The position numbers and the translations under genes are program-made. The notes beneath the pieces were generated by a model. It did no database searches and was not told the DNA's origin. It saw only the letters and a list, made by a program, of their open reading frames with translations. Shown here in pieces: positions 1 through 10,909 of a stretch of DNA of 64,000 bases. How positions within the stretch are numbered: the first letter of the stretch is position 1; each line of letters opens with the position of its first letter. Source of the stretch: Protea cynaroides. Lineage: Eukaryota > Streptophyta > Magnoliopsida > Proteales > Proteaceae. The stretch lies in NCBI GenBank assembly GCA_028583415.1, contig CM053275.1, forward strand, positions 85,802,278-85,866,277. Reading direction: 5' to 3'.

Positions 1-990
1 TACCTCTGCTACTGCTGCTGCTGTGGCCTCTGAATTTGCTGTCGCTACTAGAGTGAGAGGATGTCTCATAGCATTCCTCTAATCATCACTGACCTGTATC
101 TCTCTCATGCCCATCCTACTGATAGCCTCCCAATCAAGGTCAGCTGAGAAGGTGTCCTCAAGGATCATCTCATCCACTAGGTCTACCTGTAAACGAGCGA
201 GCAAGGTGAGATCAGCCGCCCATAGGGCAAGTTACCTCTCGAGTTAGGCAACGTAGCTTTGTGCATAGTTTGAAGAATAATATATGGGAGGCAGACAGGC
301 TACCTAGTACAGATACAGTACAGCAGGTATTGAGTCAGCTGTGAGATCATCTTGTAGTGTCCGCCCTGGGGAATAAGATTATGCTGGATAATCTTATAGT
401 AGACCTGTGGCTCTGGACGCAGGTTGACTGCTTTCATTTCCCAACGGTCATCCTGAAGAATCTAGCTATCTATTTCTGCACGCACCTGTGTTAATAGAAA
501 CTGTGGCTCCCTGGGTGCACAGTAAACCAACTAACGATCGTTGGAAATGCCTAGGAGATCAGTCAACTCTTGACAATTAAAAAAGAGATCGGAACCCCTT
601 TCACCCAGCTAGTGATCCGAAGCTCTCTACCCCTGTCAGCATCTTCTAAGTTACCCTCTACCTATAGGTGATAGTAGAACTGTTTAACCAAGGTCGGGCG
701 AGTGCAAGCCTCGTACAAGATCACTAGAAGCCAATCCATGTCACCAAATGCCCTTTCCACATCAAACAAGGCAAAATGGGCTAGGTTTACACACCGACCC
801 CCTTCAACTTTCTTTCGGTCAAACCAAGGATATCGCACCTCTGTTTCAACGGACCTGAAGCATCGTGGGTCATGAACTTGAGGAACCTTAGTGCAAACCA
901 TGATAACTGCAAGAGAAGAAGATAAGAAAACAAGTTAGATAAATTTGAAAAATTTGACAGCATAACGACGTAAAATGGAAAAAGTCTCAT
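1..990 (-). pseudogene. Decayed plant-transposon protein (PF20167-like)
   Basis: Read on the minus strand, several frames carry one recognisable protein in order. About 900-665 gives CVNLAHFALFDVERAFGDM followed by TLVKQFYYHL. About 640-560 gives LRITSWVKGVPISF. About 560-520 gives ELTDLLGISND. About 400-300 gives NLIPQGGHYKMISQ, and about 240-200 gives LPYGRLI. This order matches the 'putative plant transposon protein' family (PF20167) that accompanies plant LTR elements; its biochemical role is unknown. In-frame stops near 664, 565 and 505 and several frame changes break it, and the C-terminal part runs out of the window at position 1. The family assignment is from memory of the motif pattern, not a search. 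Confidence 0.6.
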
Positions 991-1772
991 TTTTTACCCA
1001 AACATTTGGGCAGGAGGATTTACATAGGTCCTAAACCATCCTGCAAGGCTCATACAATAGGAAATTTAAACTAGGTAGGTCGAATTTGAAGAAATTTTGA
1101 CAATTGGAAAAAACCCCAAAATTTAGGTAAAAAATGGGCATTTTCATGTTTCTACTAAACTAACCGATGAAACTCAAATTTTCTTGAGGGCTTCATCCAT
1201 TGGGTGGCCAATAGCAAAATCCCCCAATAAAAATTAAATTTTTACGATTAAAAAATATTAATTAGAAGAAAACCCTACAAATTGCAAGAACCCTAGGTAT
1301 GAAAGCTTAAAAAATGGAGAAAAGTAGAGAACATACCTCAAGGAATGGAGTGATGGTTGTTGATCGATGGAAAAATCGCCAAGTTTGTATGTTCGATACT
1401 GTAGCAACTCACTGGTGGCGAGTTGAGTAGAGACCGTAGGAGGAAGAAGGAGAATGAGAGGGAAAAATCTTGAAAAAATAGGTTTAAAAACCTGATCTTG
1501 AATCATATTGTCGCACAATTCGACCAATATGATCGACTATAGGGTCTCAGTAAGTTGCCAAGATTTTGAAGGTCGAACCTATGGTCGTACAACATGTGAC
1601 CGTAGGCCATCGACCGTATGAATGAATCTTGTCAGTATTTTGATTCTGCTTAAACTTTTGTCTATTGATTTTGTTTTTCTCTCGCCTTCCATTGTGAAAC
1701 TAACCCAATACTACCATCATATCTTGTCTCACATGTATAACCTTTCCAAGTACCATTCAACCAAGAGTTTAA
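991..1772. other. Non-coding, LTR-like stretch
   Basis: No supported gene. On the minus strand it has the same order of parts as the start of the gypsy LTRs found elsewhere in the window: a cluster of GGTCG/CGACC-type motifs (about 1500-1620), a pyrimidine-rich tract (about 1430-1470) and an AGGTATG-like site (about 1340). It may therefore be a diverged LTR or leader feeding the minus-strand transposon protein. No 5' LTR or primer-binding site for the plus-strand element that starts at 1773 could be found. Confidence 0.35.
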
Positions 1773-3077
1773 ATGGTTGGATGTAGAGTAAGTAGAAGGA
1801 GACAAAATACAAACCCATCTCCACCACCTATAGAGACTAATGACAATGAAGGTCAGCAAGGACAGGAAGAAAAAATTGGAACTCAAAATGCTGCACTTCA
1901 GAATGTGCACACCCAAGCCAACCCAACCAACTTACCTGCACCACCTACAGATTTGGCTACTGCGGTGATGAATTTAGCACAACAATTTCAACAAATACAA
2001 CAAGTGCAAGCCAACATGCAAGCTGCTATGGGGATTGCTTTTCCAGCTGCAAACACAACACCTCTACCTGCAGGACAAGCTAGTACTGCACCTGGTGGTA
2101 GCAACAATATACCTCAAGCACCGCAAACACCAGCAGTACAAGGCCAAGTGTAAAACCCTGAAGCACCGCAAGACGGGTATAACCAAGGAAATTATCAGTA
2201 CCAACCGCCTATGTATGGAGCATATGAACAGTATTAGCTTAATCACTCCAGACTAAACGAGCATTTCTTAAAGTTGAAGCCGAAGGAATTTACAGGCAAG
2301 CCATCAAATCTGTTATGGCCAGCTCACTGGATCGATGAGATGGAAATAAACTTTATGATGATGACTATAAATGAAGAAGATAAGGTATTATGTGCCACTT
2401 TTATGCTGAAAGGTGATGCGCACCATTGGTGGAAATCTATTCGGAGTTATCTGTTGACAAAGCACGCCTAACTGACCTGGGCTATCTATAAAGAAGCTTT
2501 CTTCGAGAAGTATTTTCCCAGGAGTTTCAGAGATCAAATGGAAAAGGAGTTTCTGACTCTATATCAGGGATAGATGACTATAGACGCATATCAACAGCGT
2601 TACGAAGAACTGTTTTTCTTTGCTCCCTCTAGCATGCAGGAGGAAAATACCAAAGCCCGAAGGTTTGTCATAGGACTTAGGGGAAGCATTCGTGAGCATG
2701 TATTGGGATTGGAAAAGAAGATTTATAATGAAGCTACACAAATTACTCGAGTACTGGAATCGAGCCAGAGGGAAAGTTATTTTGCTCAGAATAGAGGTAT
2801 TAAAAGGCCCAATGGAAACTCATATAATGGAGGGAACTTAAAGACATTTAAACCCTTTCGTACTCAAGGCTTCAATGCTGCAGCCAAGACTACTCCGACA
2901 GCCCAACCTCAACAGAAGGAAAGTAGTGCTGGAGTTAAATGCTTTAACTGTAATCAAGTAGGACATTATTCAAGGGAGAATCCTAAGCCAAGGAAGCAGC
3001 TACAACAAGGAAAGGTTTATGCAGTTACATCTGAGGATGCTGCCGCATCGCCTGATGTGGTCACAGGTATGACCTAA
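1773..3077 (+). pseudogene. gag of the Tekay-type element
   Basis: Capsid and nucleocapsid protein that would package element RNA. It starts at an ATG at 1773 (MVGCRVSRRRQNTNP), has a Gln/Pro/Ala-rich N-terminus, then a retrotransposon-gag core (KGDAHHWWKSI, then MTIDAYQQRYEELFFFAPSS) and a single zinc knuckle at 2940. All pieces are in the same frame, broken by stops at 2151, 2469 and 2571 and at least one more between 2153 and 2274. The knuckle reads CFNCNQVGHYSREN, so the fourth zinc ligand (Cys) is Asn. A few stops and one lost ligand indicate moderate age. Confidence 0.85.
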
Positions 3078-3149
3078 ACCTTTCATTTTGTACTACCTTG
3101 TGTGAGCATGCAGACTAAATTAAATCAAATCACAGGTATCGTACCTATT

Positions 3150-4970
3150 AATGGCTTACCCGCCAGAGTATTCTTTGACTCTAGAACTACTCATTCTTTT
3201 ATATCTGTGTCGTTTGGAAAGAAGTTAAATCTACCCCTCAGACCTTTAGACTACAAACTGCTTGTATGATCACCTATGGGATTAGAAGTGGAACTAGACA
3301 AAAGTTATGGACCATGTCTAGTTCTTATCGGCGAGAAGATTTTGGATGCAACCTTAATTTAACTTGAGATGGCAGACTTTGACGTTATCTTGGGAATGGA
3401 TTGGTTAGCTCGGTACTCCGCAAACCTATTATGTGCAGAAAAGAAATTGACATTTAAAGACAAGGAAGGAGTAGAGTTTAGTTTTGTGAGAACCAAATTT
3501 ACCCGTAAACGAAAACTCATTCTCTCTGCATTGAAGGCTAGAAAATGCCTCGAGAAAGGAGGAATTGGGTATCTAGTATCCGTGATCGATCTCACCAAGG
3601 AAGCACCACGAATGAAGGATATTGAAGTTGTGCGTGAATTTTCGGATGTATTTCCTGAAGAACTACCAGGACTACCACCCGATCGAGCGACAGAGTTCGT
3701 TATAGATCTTATGCCCGGAGCCGCACCAGTATCTAAAGTACCTTATCGAATGGTTCCTACTGACCTGAAGAAACTGAAGGTACAATTATAGGAATTACTG
3801 GAAAAGGGTTATATTAGACCCAGCATATCACCATGGGGAGCGCCAGTATTGTTCATGAAAAAGAAGGACGGTAGCGTTTGACTGTGTATAGATTATCAAG
3901 AATTGAATAAGCTTACAATCAAGAATCGATACCCGTTGCCTCAGATCGATGACTTGTTCGATCAGTTGCAAGGTGCCAAAGTGTTCTCCAAAATTGATCT
4001 TCGGTCAGGATACCATCAGTTGAAGATTAAGGAAGGTGATATTCCAAAAACAGCATTCAGAACCAGATATGGATATTATGAATTATTAGTCATGTCTTTT
4101 GGTTTAACTAATGCACCCGCAACTTTTATGGAACTGATGAATCGGGTATTCCATGATATGTTGGATACGTCAGTCATTGTATTTATTGACGACATACTAG
4201 TCTACTCCAAGGACAAAGAAATTCATGTCACAAATCTAAGAGCCGCTCTGCAGCGACTAAGAAAAGAGAAGCTTTACGCAAAATTTACAAAGTGTGAGTT
4301 CTGGTTAAATGAAGTCGCTTTCTTAGGCCATGTTGTATCCGCTGAAGGAATTAAAGTGGATCCTAGTAAGATTGAAGCCATTGTGAAATGGGAAGCACCT
4401 AAGAATGTTACCGAAATCAAAAGTTTCTTAGGTTTAGCTAGTTACTATTGATGATTCGTGGAAGATTACTCTAGAATTGCTGTACCTCTCACCAGTCTGA
4501 CAGAGAAAGGAGAAAAGTTTGTTTGGACCGATAAATGTGAAGAGTGTTTTCAAACATTGAAGGTTAGATTGATATCAGCTCCCATCTTGACTATTGATCC
4601 CAGGACAACCATTTACCTTGTACACTGATGCGTCTGGGTTAGGTTTAGGATGTATGCTTATACAAGGAGAATAAGTAATTGTGTATGCCTCAAGACAACT
4701 GAAGACACATGAGAAGAACTATCCCACTCATGACTTGGAATTAGTAGCCGTAGTACATGCTGTAAAGATATAAAGACATTATTTGTATGGAGAAAAATTT
4801 CAGATAAAATCAGATCATAGGAGTTTCACTCATCTTTTTAATCAGAAAGAGTTGAACATGAGACAATGAACATGGCCAGAATTATTGAAGGATTATGATT
4901 GCGGTATCCAGTATCATCCAGGAAAAGCTAATGTAGTTGCTGACGCAGTAGGAAAGCAATGACAGAATCC
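3150..4970 (+). pseudogene. Protease, reverse transcriptase and RNase H of the Tekay-type element
   Basis: The aspartic protease region is at about 3170-3450, with active-site triplet D-S-R instead of D-S-G, then DVILGMDWLARYSA. The RT spans about 3600-4450: GAPVLFMKKKDGS, LRSGYHQLKI, MSFGLTNAPATFM and the catalytic block VFIDDILVYSKD (FIDD variant). RNase H at about 4600-4970 shows LYTDASGLGLGC and ASRQLKTHEKNYPTHDLEL. In-frame stops occur at about 3267, 3360, 3789, 3880 and 4449, and one extra C near 4598 shifts the frame. The protease Gly-to-Arg change would abolish processing on its own; it could be a single G-to-A transition. Confidence 0.85.
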
Positions 4971-5289
4971 CAAGAAGAAGTTAGTGCAAATGTTGTGGCG
5001 TGTGTCACAGGGAGAGTATTTAATTACGGTAAAGAGCAGTTCGTGATTGATATTTCGAATGAATCAACTGACTAAGGGTTTATTTATCTATTCTCAAACA
5101 TGTTTGCTACATTGAAGATTGTACTTGATCTATTAGACGAAGTGAAAGCCGCTATTAAATCAGATCCCTATCTGAGAACAGTGCAAGAAGACCTCAAAAA
5201 GGGTAGGACTACTCCTGAGTTCACCTTAGACGTTGAAAAGGTACTAAAATACAAAGGAAGGGTATGTGTTCTTGAAAATCAAGACATAG

Positions 5290-6570
5290 ACTAATGAAGG
5301 AAGCTCACACCACCACTTATTCGGTACATCCTGGAGTGCGAAGATGTATCATGATCTGAAGAAACTATATTGATGGAGAGGAATGAAAACGGATGTAGCT
5401 AAATTTGTGTCTCAATGCTTGAATTGTCAGTAAGTGAAGGCTGAAAGGCAAAGACCTGCAGGATTATTGTAGCCACTTCCAGAACCAGCATGGAAATGGG
5501 ACTGCATCACTATGGATTTCGTCATCGGGTTACCATTGACTCCCCGAGTAGTTGACGCGGTTTGGGTGATTATGGATCGTTTGACCAAGACAGCTCGTTT
5601 CATAGCTATACGACCTCAGTATACCCTAGAGAGGTTAGCTAAGCTTTATGTAGATAATATTGTCTGATTACATAGTGTACCTGAAAGCATTGTGTCCGAC
5701 AGAGACCCACGCTTTACCTCAAAGTTTTGGGAAGGATTACAGAAGGCTATGGGCATAACATTGAAGTTTAGTACTGCATTCCATTCTCAGACAGACGGAC
5801 ATTCGGAGCATACTATTTAGATTTTAGAAGACATGCTTCGAGCTTGTGTTATTGATTTCAAAGGATCATGGGATGATAAATTACCATTGATAGAGTTCGC
5901 TTATAACAACAGCTATCAAGCGACTATACAGATGTCACCCTATGAAGCATTGTATGGTAGGAAATGTTGAACTCCTTTGTTTTGGAATGAAGTTAGAGAA
6001 CGGAGTATTGTTGGACCAGAGTTTGTTGAAGAGACTTGTCGAGTAGTTGACATTATCAAGGAAAGAGTCCGAATAGCTCAGAACCGTCAGAAGCAATATG
6101 CAGATAATCGACGCAGAGATCTCGAATTCACTATAGGTGATAAGGTATTTCTGATAATATCTCCTATGCGTAGTTTGAAAAGGTTTGAACAGAAGGAAAA
6201 ACTGTGTCCCAGATATATTGGACCTTATGAAGTTCTAGACAGACTTGGAAAAGTAGCATATCAGTTAGCACTACCACCGTCCATGTCAAGTGTGCATGAT
6301 GTATTTCATATCTCATTTCTAAAGAAGTACGTCAGAGATCCAACAAACGTGTTAACAACGGATCCATCGGATTTGACTGAAAATTTGACGTTCGAAGTAG
6401 TACATTTTGAGATCACTAGCCGGAAGGTGCAATGTTTTCGCAACCGTGAATTTACTACGTTAAGGTTACTTGGAGAAGCCAAAATGTAGAAGAAGTTACA
6501 AGGAAAAAAGAGAACGTTATGCGGAAGCAATATCTTCACCTATTCGACTCGAAAAATGTGTAAATTTCGA
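5290..6570 (+). pseudogene. Integrase and chromodomain of the Tekay-type element
   Basis: Integrase would insert element cDNA. Its zinc-binding segment ends CLNCQ near 5430. The catalytic core follows: WDCITMDFVIGLP (first Asp), VSDRDPRFTSKFW (second Asp) and HSQTDGHSEHTI (Glu retained). The GPY-type C-terminus contains KLCPRYIGPYEVLDRLGKV and HDVFHISFLKKYV. A chromodomain remnant (VKVTWRSQNVEEVTR ... LHLF, about 6455-6550) lies in another frame from the integrase tail, so a one-base indel near 6450 separates them. Stops occur near 5370, 5432, 5470, 5665, 5818 and 5967. The chromodomain supports a chromovirus assignment. Confidence 0.85.
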
Positions 6571-6585
6571 GGACGAAATTTATAT

Positions 6586-6599
6586 AAGAGGGGGGGAAT
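6586..6599 (+). other. Polypurine tract of the Tekay-type element
   Basis: AAGAGGGGGGGAAT sits immediately before the TGTAAGACCC that begins the LTR, where plus-strand DNA synthesis is primed in gypsy elements. Its placement fixes the start of the LTR stub at 6600. Confidence 0.8.
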
Positions 6600-6660
6600 T
6601 GTAAGACCCGCACTCCACTAACTTTTTGATATCCGTAGGGGAAATTTTCGAACCCGAGCC
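6600..6660 (+). mobile_element. 61-bp stub of the 3' LTR
   Basis: It begins TGTAAGACCCGCACTCC, the same opening as the LTRs at 54597-56929 and 61893, and then stops at 6660 where sequence homologous to the 45937 gene begins (minus strand). No second half of that gene is seen on the far side of the element, so this is a deletion or recombination junction, not a clean insertion site. Confidence 0.7.
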
Positions 6661-6732
6661 AGAAGAGACCAAAGTGAAAAAGAGGATGTTGAACATAAGG
6701 AAAAGAGCGGTTGATGTAGGCTTTGAAGCCAT
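6661..6732 (-). pseudogene. Signal-peptide remnant of a lipid-transfer-like gene
   Basis: Minus-strand ATG at 6732-6730 encodes MASKPTSTALFLMFNIL followed by FFTLVSS. The intact gene at 45937 encodes MASKAASTVLFLMLNIL and FFTLVSS at the same place. Homology ends exactly after the secretion signal, where the gypsy LTR stub begins, so the whole cysteine-rich mature domain is missing. A TATA-like element (TATAAAAC on the minus strand, about 6823) and the 5' leader are kept. A run-on frame continues into the LTR, but nothing suggests it is used. Confidence 0.8.
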
Positions 6733-7286
6733 CTCTAGACCAAAATGCCCAAGCTGGTGAATATGAAATACAATACTAAGGTGTTGGTGATATATGTACC
6801 TGAGGGTTGGTCTAGGTTTTATAGATGGAGAACGGGAATAAAAATTATATGTTGAGGTGGCATATTGGTTTGGATCAAACTCCAAAAAAAAAAAAAAATT
6901 TCCTAATTCCACTTGTCCGGTTATGATGGAAGGACATGTGAGACCTAATTATTAATAGAGATACAAGCTTTGGAGCTTTCTATACATAAACTGTCTTGAT
7001 TGATTAGCAATTAATTAATTAAGATTAACAGTGGCAGATCTTGATTCTTCTGTTCTGATCACTTTATTTATTTATAAAACCAGATCAGGAAACAAACCAT
7101 GGAAGTGAATGGTTCTGGTTCGACCTAAAACTGGTCAGTTCTTTTTTGTTGGTTCTCATTAAGTTTGAGTTTGACCAGTTTTAAATCAGATATGGTTTTG
7201 AATAATTGGTGAGTGCTAGGTGCCGGTTCAACCTGGTTTGGCAAGGTGGTGGGTCTGGTTTTAAAACCTATGGTTTTATATAAAGG

Positions 7287-7375
7287 GACCACGGGGCCGA
7301 CCCCCCACCTAACACACCCACCCCTCTACCACCAAACCCCACAAAAAAAAAAAAAAATAAAAAAAAACAAAAATA

Positions 7376-7407
<32 letters not shown>

Positions 7408-7615
7408 ATTTTTTTTTATAAATTTTTTTTTTTTTTTTAATTTATTTTTTTAATTTTATAAATTTTTTTTTTTTTTTTTTATATTTATTTTTAAATTTTA
7501 TTTTTAAAAAAAATAAAAAAAAAAATATATAAAAAAAAAAATTTCCCAAAAAAACCACCCTAAAAAAAAAAAAAAAAAAACTTTTATTTTTAACTATTTA
7601 ATTTTTTTTGTCCTC
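7287..7615. repeat. Low-complexity A/T homopolymer insertion
   Basis: A short GC-rich lead (GGGACCACGGGGCCGACCCC) gives way to about 270 bp of long A and T runs. The inverted copy lacks this entire block: TTTATAT is followed there directly by CTTGG. No terminal repeats, target duplication or coding content are seen. It could be a real A/T expansion or an assembly artefact. Confidence 0.7.
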
Positions 7616-7945
7616 CTTGGTTAAGAAATTAAGGAACTCTTTTAAGTTCAGTTGACTGTGGGCCTGTGGCTTGGCATTACGATGATAATCTCATGTCATC
7701 AGCTTAAAAGAATTCATGAGAATATTCGTGGTTAATGGTCAGGATAAGAGAGCACAAGGAATTCCCAAGTTCCACAAAATGACTAAATCAATCCCCAATT
7801 TTCAATCAATCCACATGGTTTGTGAGGAAGATTTAAAATGCCCAACTCTATTATCTGTCACTTCTTTTACTGATTCAACTTCATTAAAGTTAAGTACTCC
7901 GTGATCTTGGTGCTTTTAAATTCTTTAACTTGATCAACGAGTGTT

Positions 7946-8526
7946 GGTTAAGGAGAAAACGTGATTGAGGGGGCCACATATATATACTTAATACAATCAA
8001 GATCCCTTGATATATGAGATGACAGATAAGAGCACTATGTTCATAGATGGATGTGGGAGGTAAGTAATAAATATTAATCAGTGTTACAGCAAATAGAGTA
8101 GTGGCACATGACAGAGCAAAGAGAACCGAGTTCGATCGGGCTGCTATGTAGCACCCATAAGTGCTACTTGGCCTGTAGCACCCCTTGGATGGGTTCATGT
8201 GGACAAATGACATCCGATGCTTTATTATTTATTTATTTTACTTTTTTGGGTAATTTTTTTTTTTTTTTTTGCAACGTTGACATAGGAAAAGGAATAGGAG
8301 ATCAATGGGAATTTTTCTTAGCTCCCTTCCATTTCCATTTTCCTGCAAAATCGAACCAAGCCTGCTTTCTTTGTTCTCCCATTTCCCTTCTGCAGAAACC
8401 CTTTCCTCCTATTTCCATTTCCCCTGGGAAATCGAACCGAGCTATCCTGGCGGAGCATCGTCGGACTGGATTCTCTATTTCACGGTTCGAAGGTGACTCG
8501 CACGGACAAAATTAATCGAATCGAAT
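7946..8526. other. Non-coding stretch upstream of the glutaredoxin-like pseudogene
   Basis: No gene supported. A T-rich run lies at 8248-8270. A pyrimidine-rich segment (8310-8440) holds two similar copies of a unit ending in AAATCGAACC(A/G)AGC. This resembles a 5' leader, but nothing proves it is transcribed. Confidence 0.4.
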
Positions 8527-8659
8527 TTGGGTGATTGTGATGTTCGGCGGAGGCTTGAAGTTTCGAGAAACCTTTTTTTCATCCGCAGTGGATCTGTAAA
8601 GAAGCTCTGTAGTTCTTTTCAATCCACCAGGTCAGATTATTCTAATTCAATCAGCGAAG

Positions 8660-9113
8660 GGAAGGTAAGGAAACTGTGCAATTCGCATCAAACGACCGAC
8701 AGATGCCGGGGAGAATAATAATTCATCGATTGATGAAGCTTCTGTGGAAGCACTTATCGGAGGAATGGCTTATAGCTGATATGGATCCGAATGTGGATTT
8801 GAGTTTAAGACGGGCTGAGTCATCTAGGCTGTTGGGTTTAAATCAGTTGAAGACGGCGAGGCCACCAGTGGGTTTGAGCTCGAGGGTTTCGACTTTGTTC
8901 AGTTATAAGACTCAATTATCGGGGGGTGAGGATAAGATTATTGTGTATTTCACCATTTTACGAGGAATCCGAAGAACATTCAAGGATTGTTGGGCTGTTC
9001 ATAATATATTTAAAGGCTTTAGGATTTCTGTAAACGAGAGAGAAATTTCTATGGACTATGGTTATAGGAGAGAACTGCATAATGTACTGGGAGAGAAAAA
9101 AAATTCCCATTGA
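8660..9113 (+). pseudogene. Glutaredoxin-domain-like pseudogene
   Basis: The frame from about 8676 encodes an N-terminal segment with RPPVGLSSRVSTL, then GGEDKIIVYFTILRGIRRTF, CWAVHNIFKGFRISVNE, REISMDYGYRRELHNVLGEK and a stop at 9111. The second half matches the plant glutaredoxin-like family typified by Arabidopsis At5g39865 and At3g57070, which has a VYFTSLRGIR(R/K)T(F/Y) strand followed by a conserved D/E-R-D-I-S-M motif. Homology stops after VLGEK in an A-rich run at 9093-9101, where the family would continue with its substrate-binding half. I see no intact start context. Family members are soluble proteins of thiol redox control. The call rests on motif recall. Confidence 0.6.
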
Positions 9114-9649
9114 TCTCCTACTTCTTCTCTTGCTCACATGGCGTCCATCCAAAAAAAAAATGGGAGGTGGGGAAAATTTTAAAATTATTTTAGTTAGAAA
9201 CTGTGAATGTGAGCCCAATTAATTATGGAATATCTAATCAAAATGAGTCGCACAAAATAATAAAACTCTCTGTCGTGGAATTAGACCAAGGCTGGAGCCA
9301 TTCCCGGACCTAGCAGCAGACGATGGGCCGGGCCTGCATTTAGACCGGACCAGACTCTTCTTTGTTGAGCTGCTTTCATGGCTCTATGTCAGTGATCTCT
9401 TAATAGTTCTTTATAGATTAGGATAGATATCTATGTCAGTGATCTCTTAATAGTTCTTTATAGATTAGGATAGATAATGTTTAATTCTAAAAGAGAAAAA
9501 AATTACTGAATCATTGTACAATAAATATTTTCTTTTTTAGAAATCTGAAAATAAATGGCTCAAAAATAAGAAAAAAGAGAAAAAAAAAAAATTTGAGCAG
9601 TCTCACAAAATTTTGTTTTTGATTAAGTAATCAAAATTTATCACGAAAA
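9114..9649. other. Non-coding stretch
   Basis: No gene seen. AT-rich, with A-runs at 9149-9158 and 9582-9591 and a 47-bp tandem duplication at 9384-9476. Confidence 0.5.
9384..9476. repeat. 47-bp tandem duplication
   Basis: Two adjacent copies of a unit beginning CTATGTCAGTGATCTC, at 9384 and 9431, identical across essentially the whole unit. The identity implies a recent event. Confidence 0.9.
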
Positions 9650-10860
9650 AGAAAAACTATAACACAACAAAATGGCTAATCTTTCAAAAAACGACAGATA
9701 ACCTCGAACACAAGGAAAGACCAAATAGAACATCTGAACTCAACCTCAACAATATATATTGGTATAAGATTATTCTCACAAATTTTATTTTGAGCTAGAA
9801 GAATCACACGGCACATTGCATCATCTTTCTAACAATCTGGTAGGGAGGATTGAATGGCATGAGAGGGGATCCAAGAGTTTTCCACAGTTTGAGGTTGAGG
9901 ATGACAGATTTACTGTGTGCTTTCCCATCTTGGCTCCTATGTTCTTAACAATACAATCTGAACAGAATATATGGGCACACTTGTTTTCATTGTTGAGTTC
10001 GTTGTTCTCTGTCATGGGTTCTATAAAAATCTCACAAGACTTGGAACTTCTTCTTCCACTGGGTTGTCTGCAGAATTTGTGACATATATCACTTCAATGG
10101 ACATCCCTTACAGGCCCTTACAGGGCCAAGGCCTTCAGCCCTTCACAGTCCATGGCATACGTACACAATAATACAATAGTGGAAGAAGTAAAATGCATAC
10201 TAAGACTTATTCCAATATGGCCATGCACCATAATCTATTCAGTGATCTTCACTCCCTGTGGATTTCACTCATCAATCTATTTACCTGATTGCCCTAGGAT
10301 ATGAAGGGTATTAGTCTACTGCTAGAGTGTGGGATCCATTGAAAATAGACGCGAATGAAATTCAAGAAAGATACAAGTACATGCAAGTGAACTTGTATCC
10401 AAAAACATTAAGCCCTGTCTTTAGTATGGTCCATATTTAGTATGATTTACAGAATGAATATGGTTTATAGAATGAATTATAATTATATAATACATTGTAT
10501 CATATGTGGATATTTGGTATCATTTATGATCTCACTTTTTATTATGACAGTTTTTATTAATAAAAAATTAAAATAAATAAGAATCTACAAATAGTTGAGA
10601 GCTCATAATGCATTATGGTGATAATGAATTATCATGTGTTAATCCGTTCAACTATAGTGAACACGTATCCAAATAACTTAAAAGGGCAAGAAAGTAATTT
10701 CGTCTTCCTTTATAAAATACCCCTTTTGGACCTCTTTTCCTTCTTTTGTCTATGGTTCACCTTCACCTTCAATAATCTTAAACTTAGCTTTCGATTTCTG
10801 TCAACTATAAATGATGGCATATTCATGAAACATTTTTCTCTTGTTCATACATGAGGGACA
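9650..10860. repeat. Non-coding block A, copy 1
   Basis: Direct-orientation relative of 34030-35990. Shared landmarks are TCTTTCAAAAAA (9679 and 34042), ATCTCACAAGACTT (10030 and 34824), CACAATAATACAATAGT (10162 and 34935), GCACCATAATCTA (10225 and 35037), TGCCCTAGGATATG (10291 and 35123), AATAAGAATCTACAAATA (10576 and 35643) and CTTTTCCTTCTTTTGTCTA (10734 and 35849). No coding frame is shared. Copy 2 has two extra inserts, at about 34110-34770 and 35165-35510. Frames inside it look spurious. Confidence 0.75.
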
Positions 10861-10909
10861 AAACTCTTTGACTCGTAATCAGCGTTGGAGTGATCAGTGG
10901 CAAATAGTG

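Larger units (their letters stand above)
1773..6660 (+). mobile_element. Ty3/gypsy element, Tekay-type chromovirus, truncated
   Basis: A gypsy-order internal region (gag, protease, RT, RNase H, integrase, chromodomain) is followed by a polypurine tract and the first 61 bp of a 3' LTR. From 1773 to about 4590 gag, protease and RT share one frame interrupted only by stops, which suggests a single ancestral polyprotein. A one-base insertion near 4598 then shifts the frame before RNase H. The RT and integrase motifs and the C-terminal chromodomain remnant fit the Tekay (Del) lineage. No 5' LTR is visible and the 3' LTR ends abruptly against foreign sequence, so no target duplication can be assigned. 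It cannot encode functional proteins. Confidence 0.85.
6661..7945 (-). repeat. Inverted duplication of the 45100-46010 locus
   Basis: Read on the minus strand this stretch follows 45100-46010 throughout: signal peptide, leader, promoter, the CAGATCAGGAAACAAACCAT segment (7080), the GGTTCAACCTGG segment (about 7225), the AGGAACTCTTTTAAGTTCAG segment (7633) and TCAATCAATCCACATG (about 7802). The chief difference is an extra block of about 330 bp at 7287-7615. The two copies lie 37 kb apart in opposite orientation. Confidence 0.85.
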
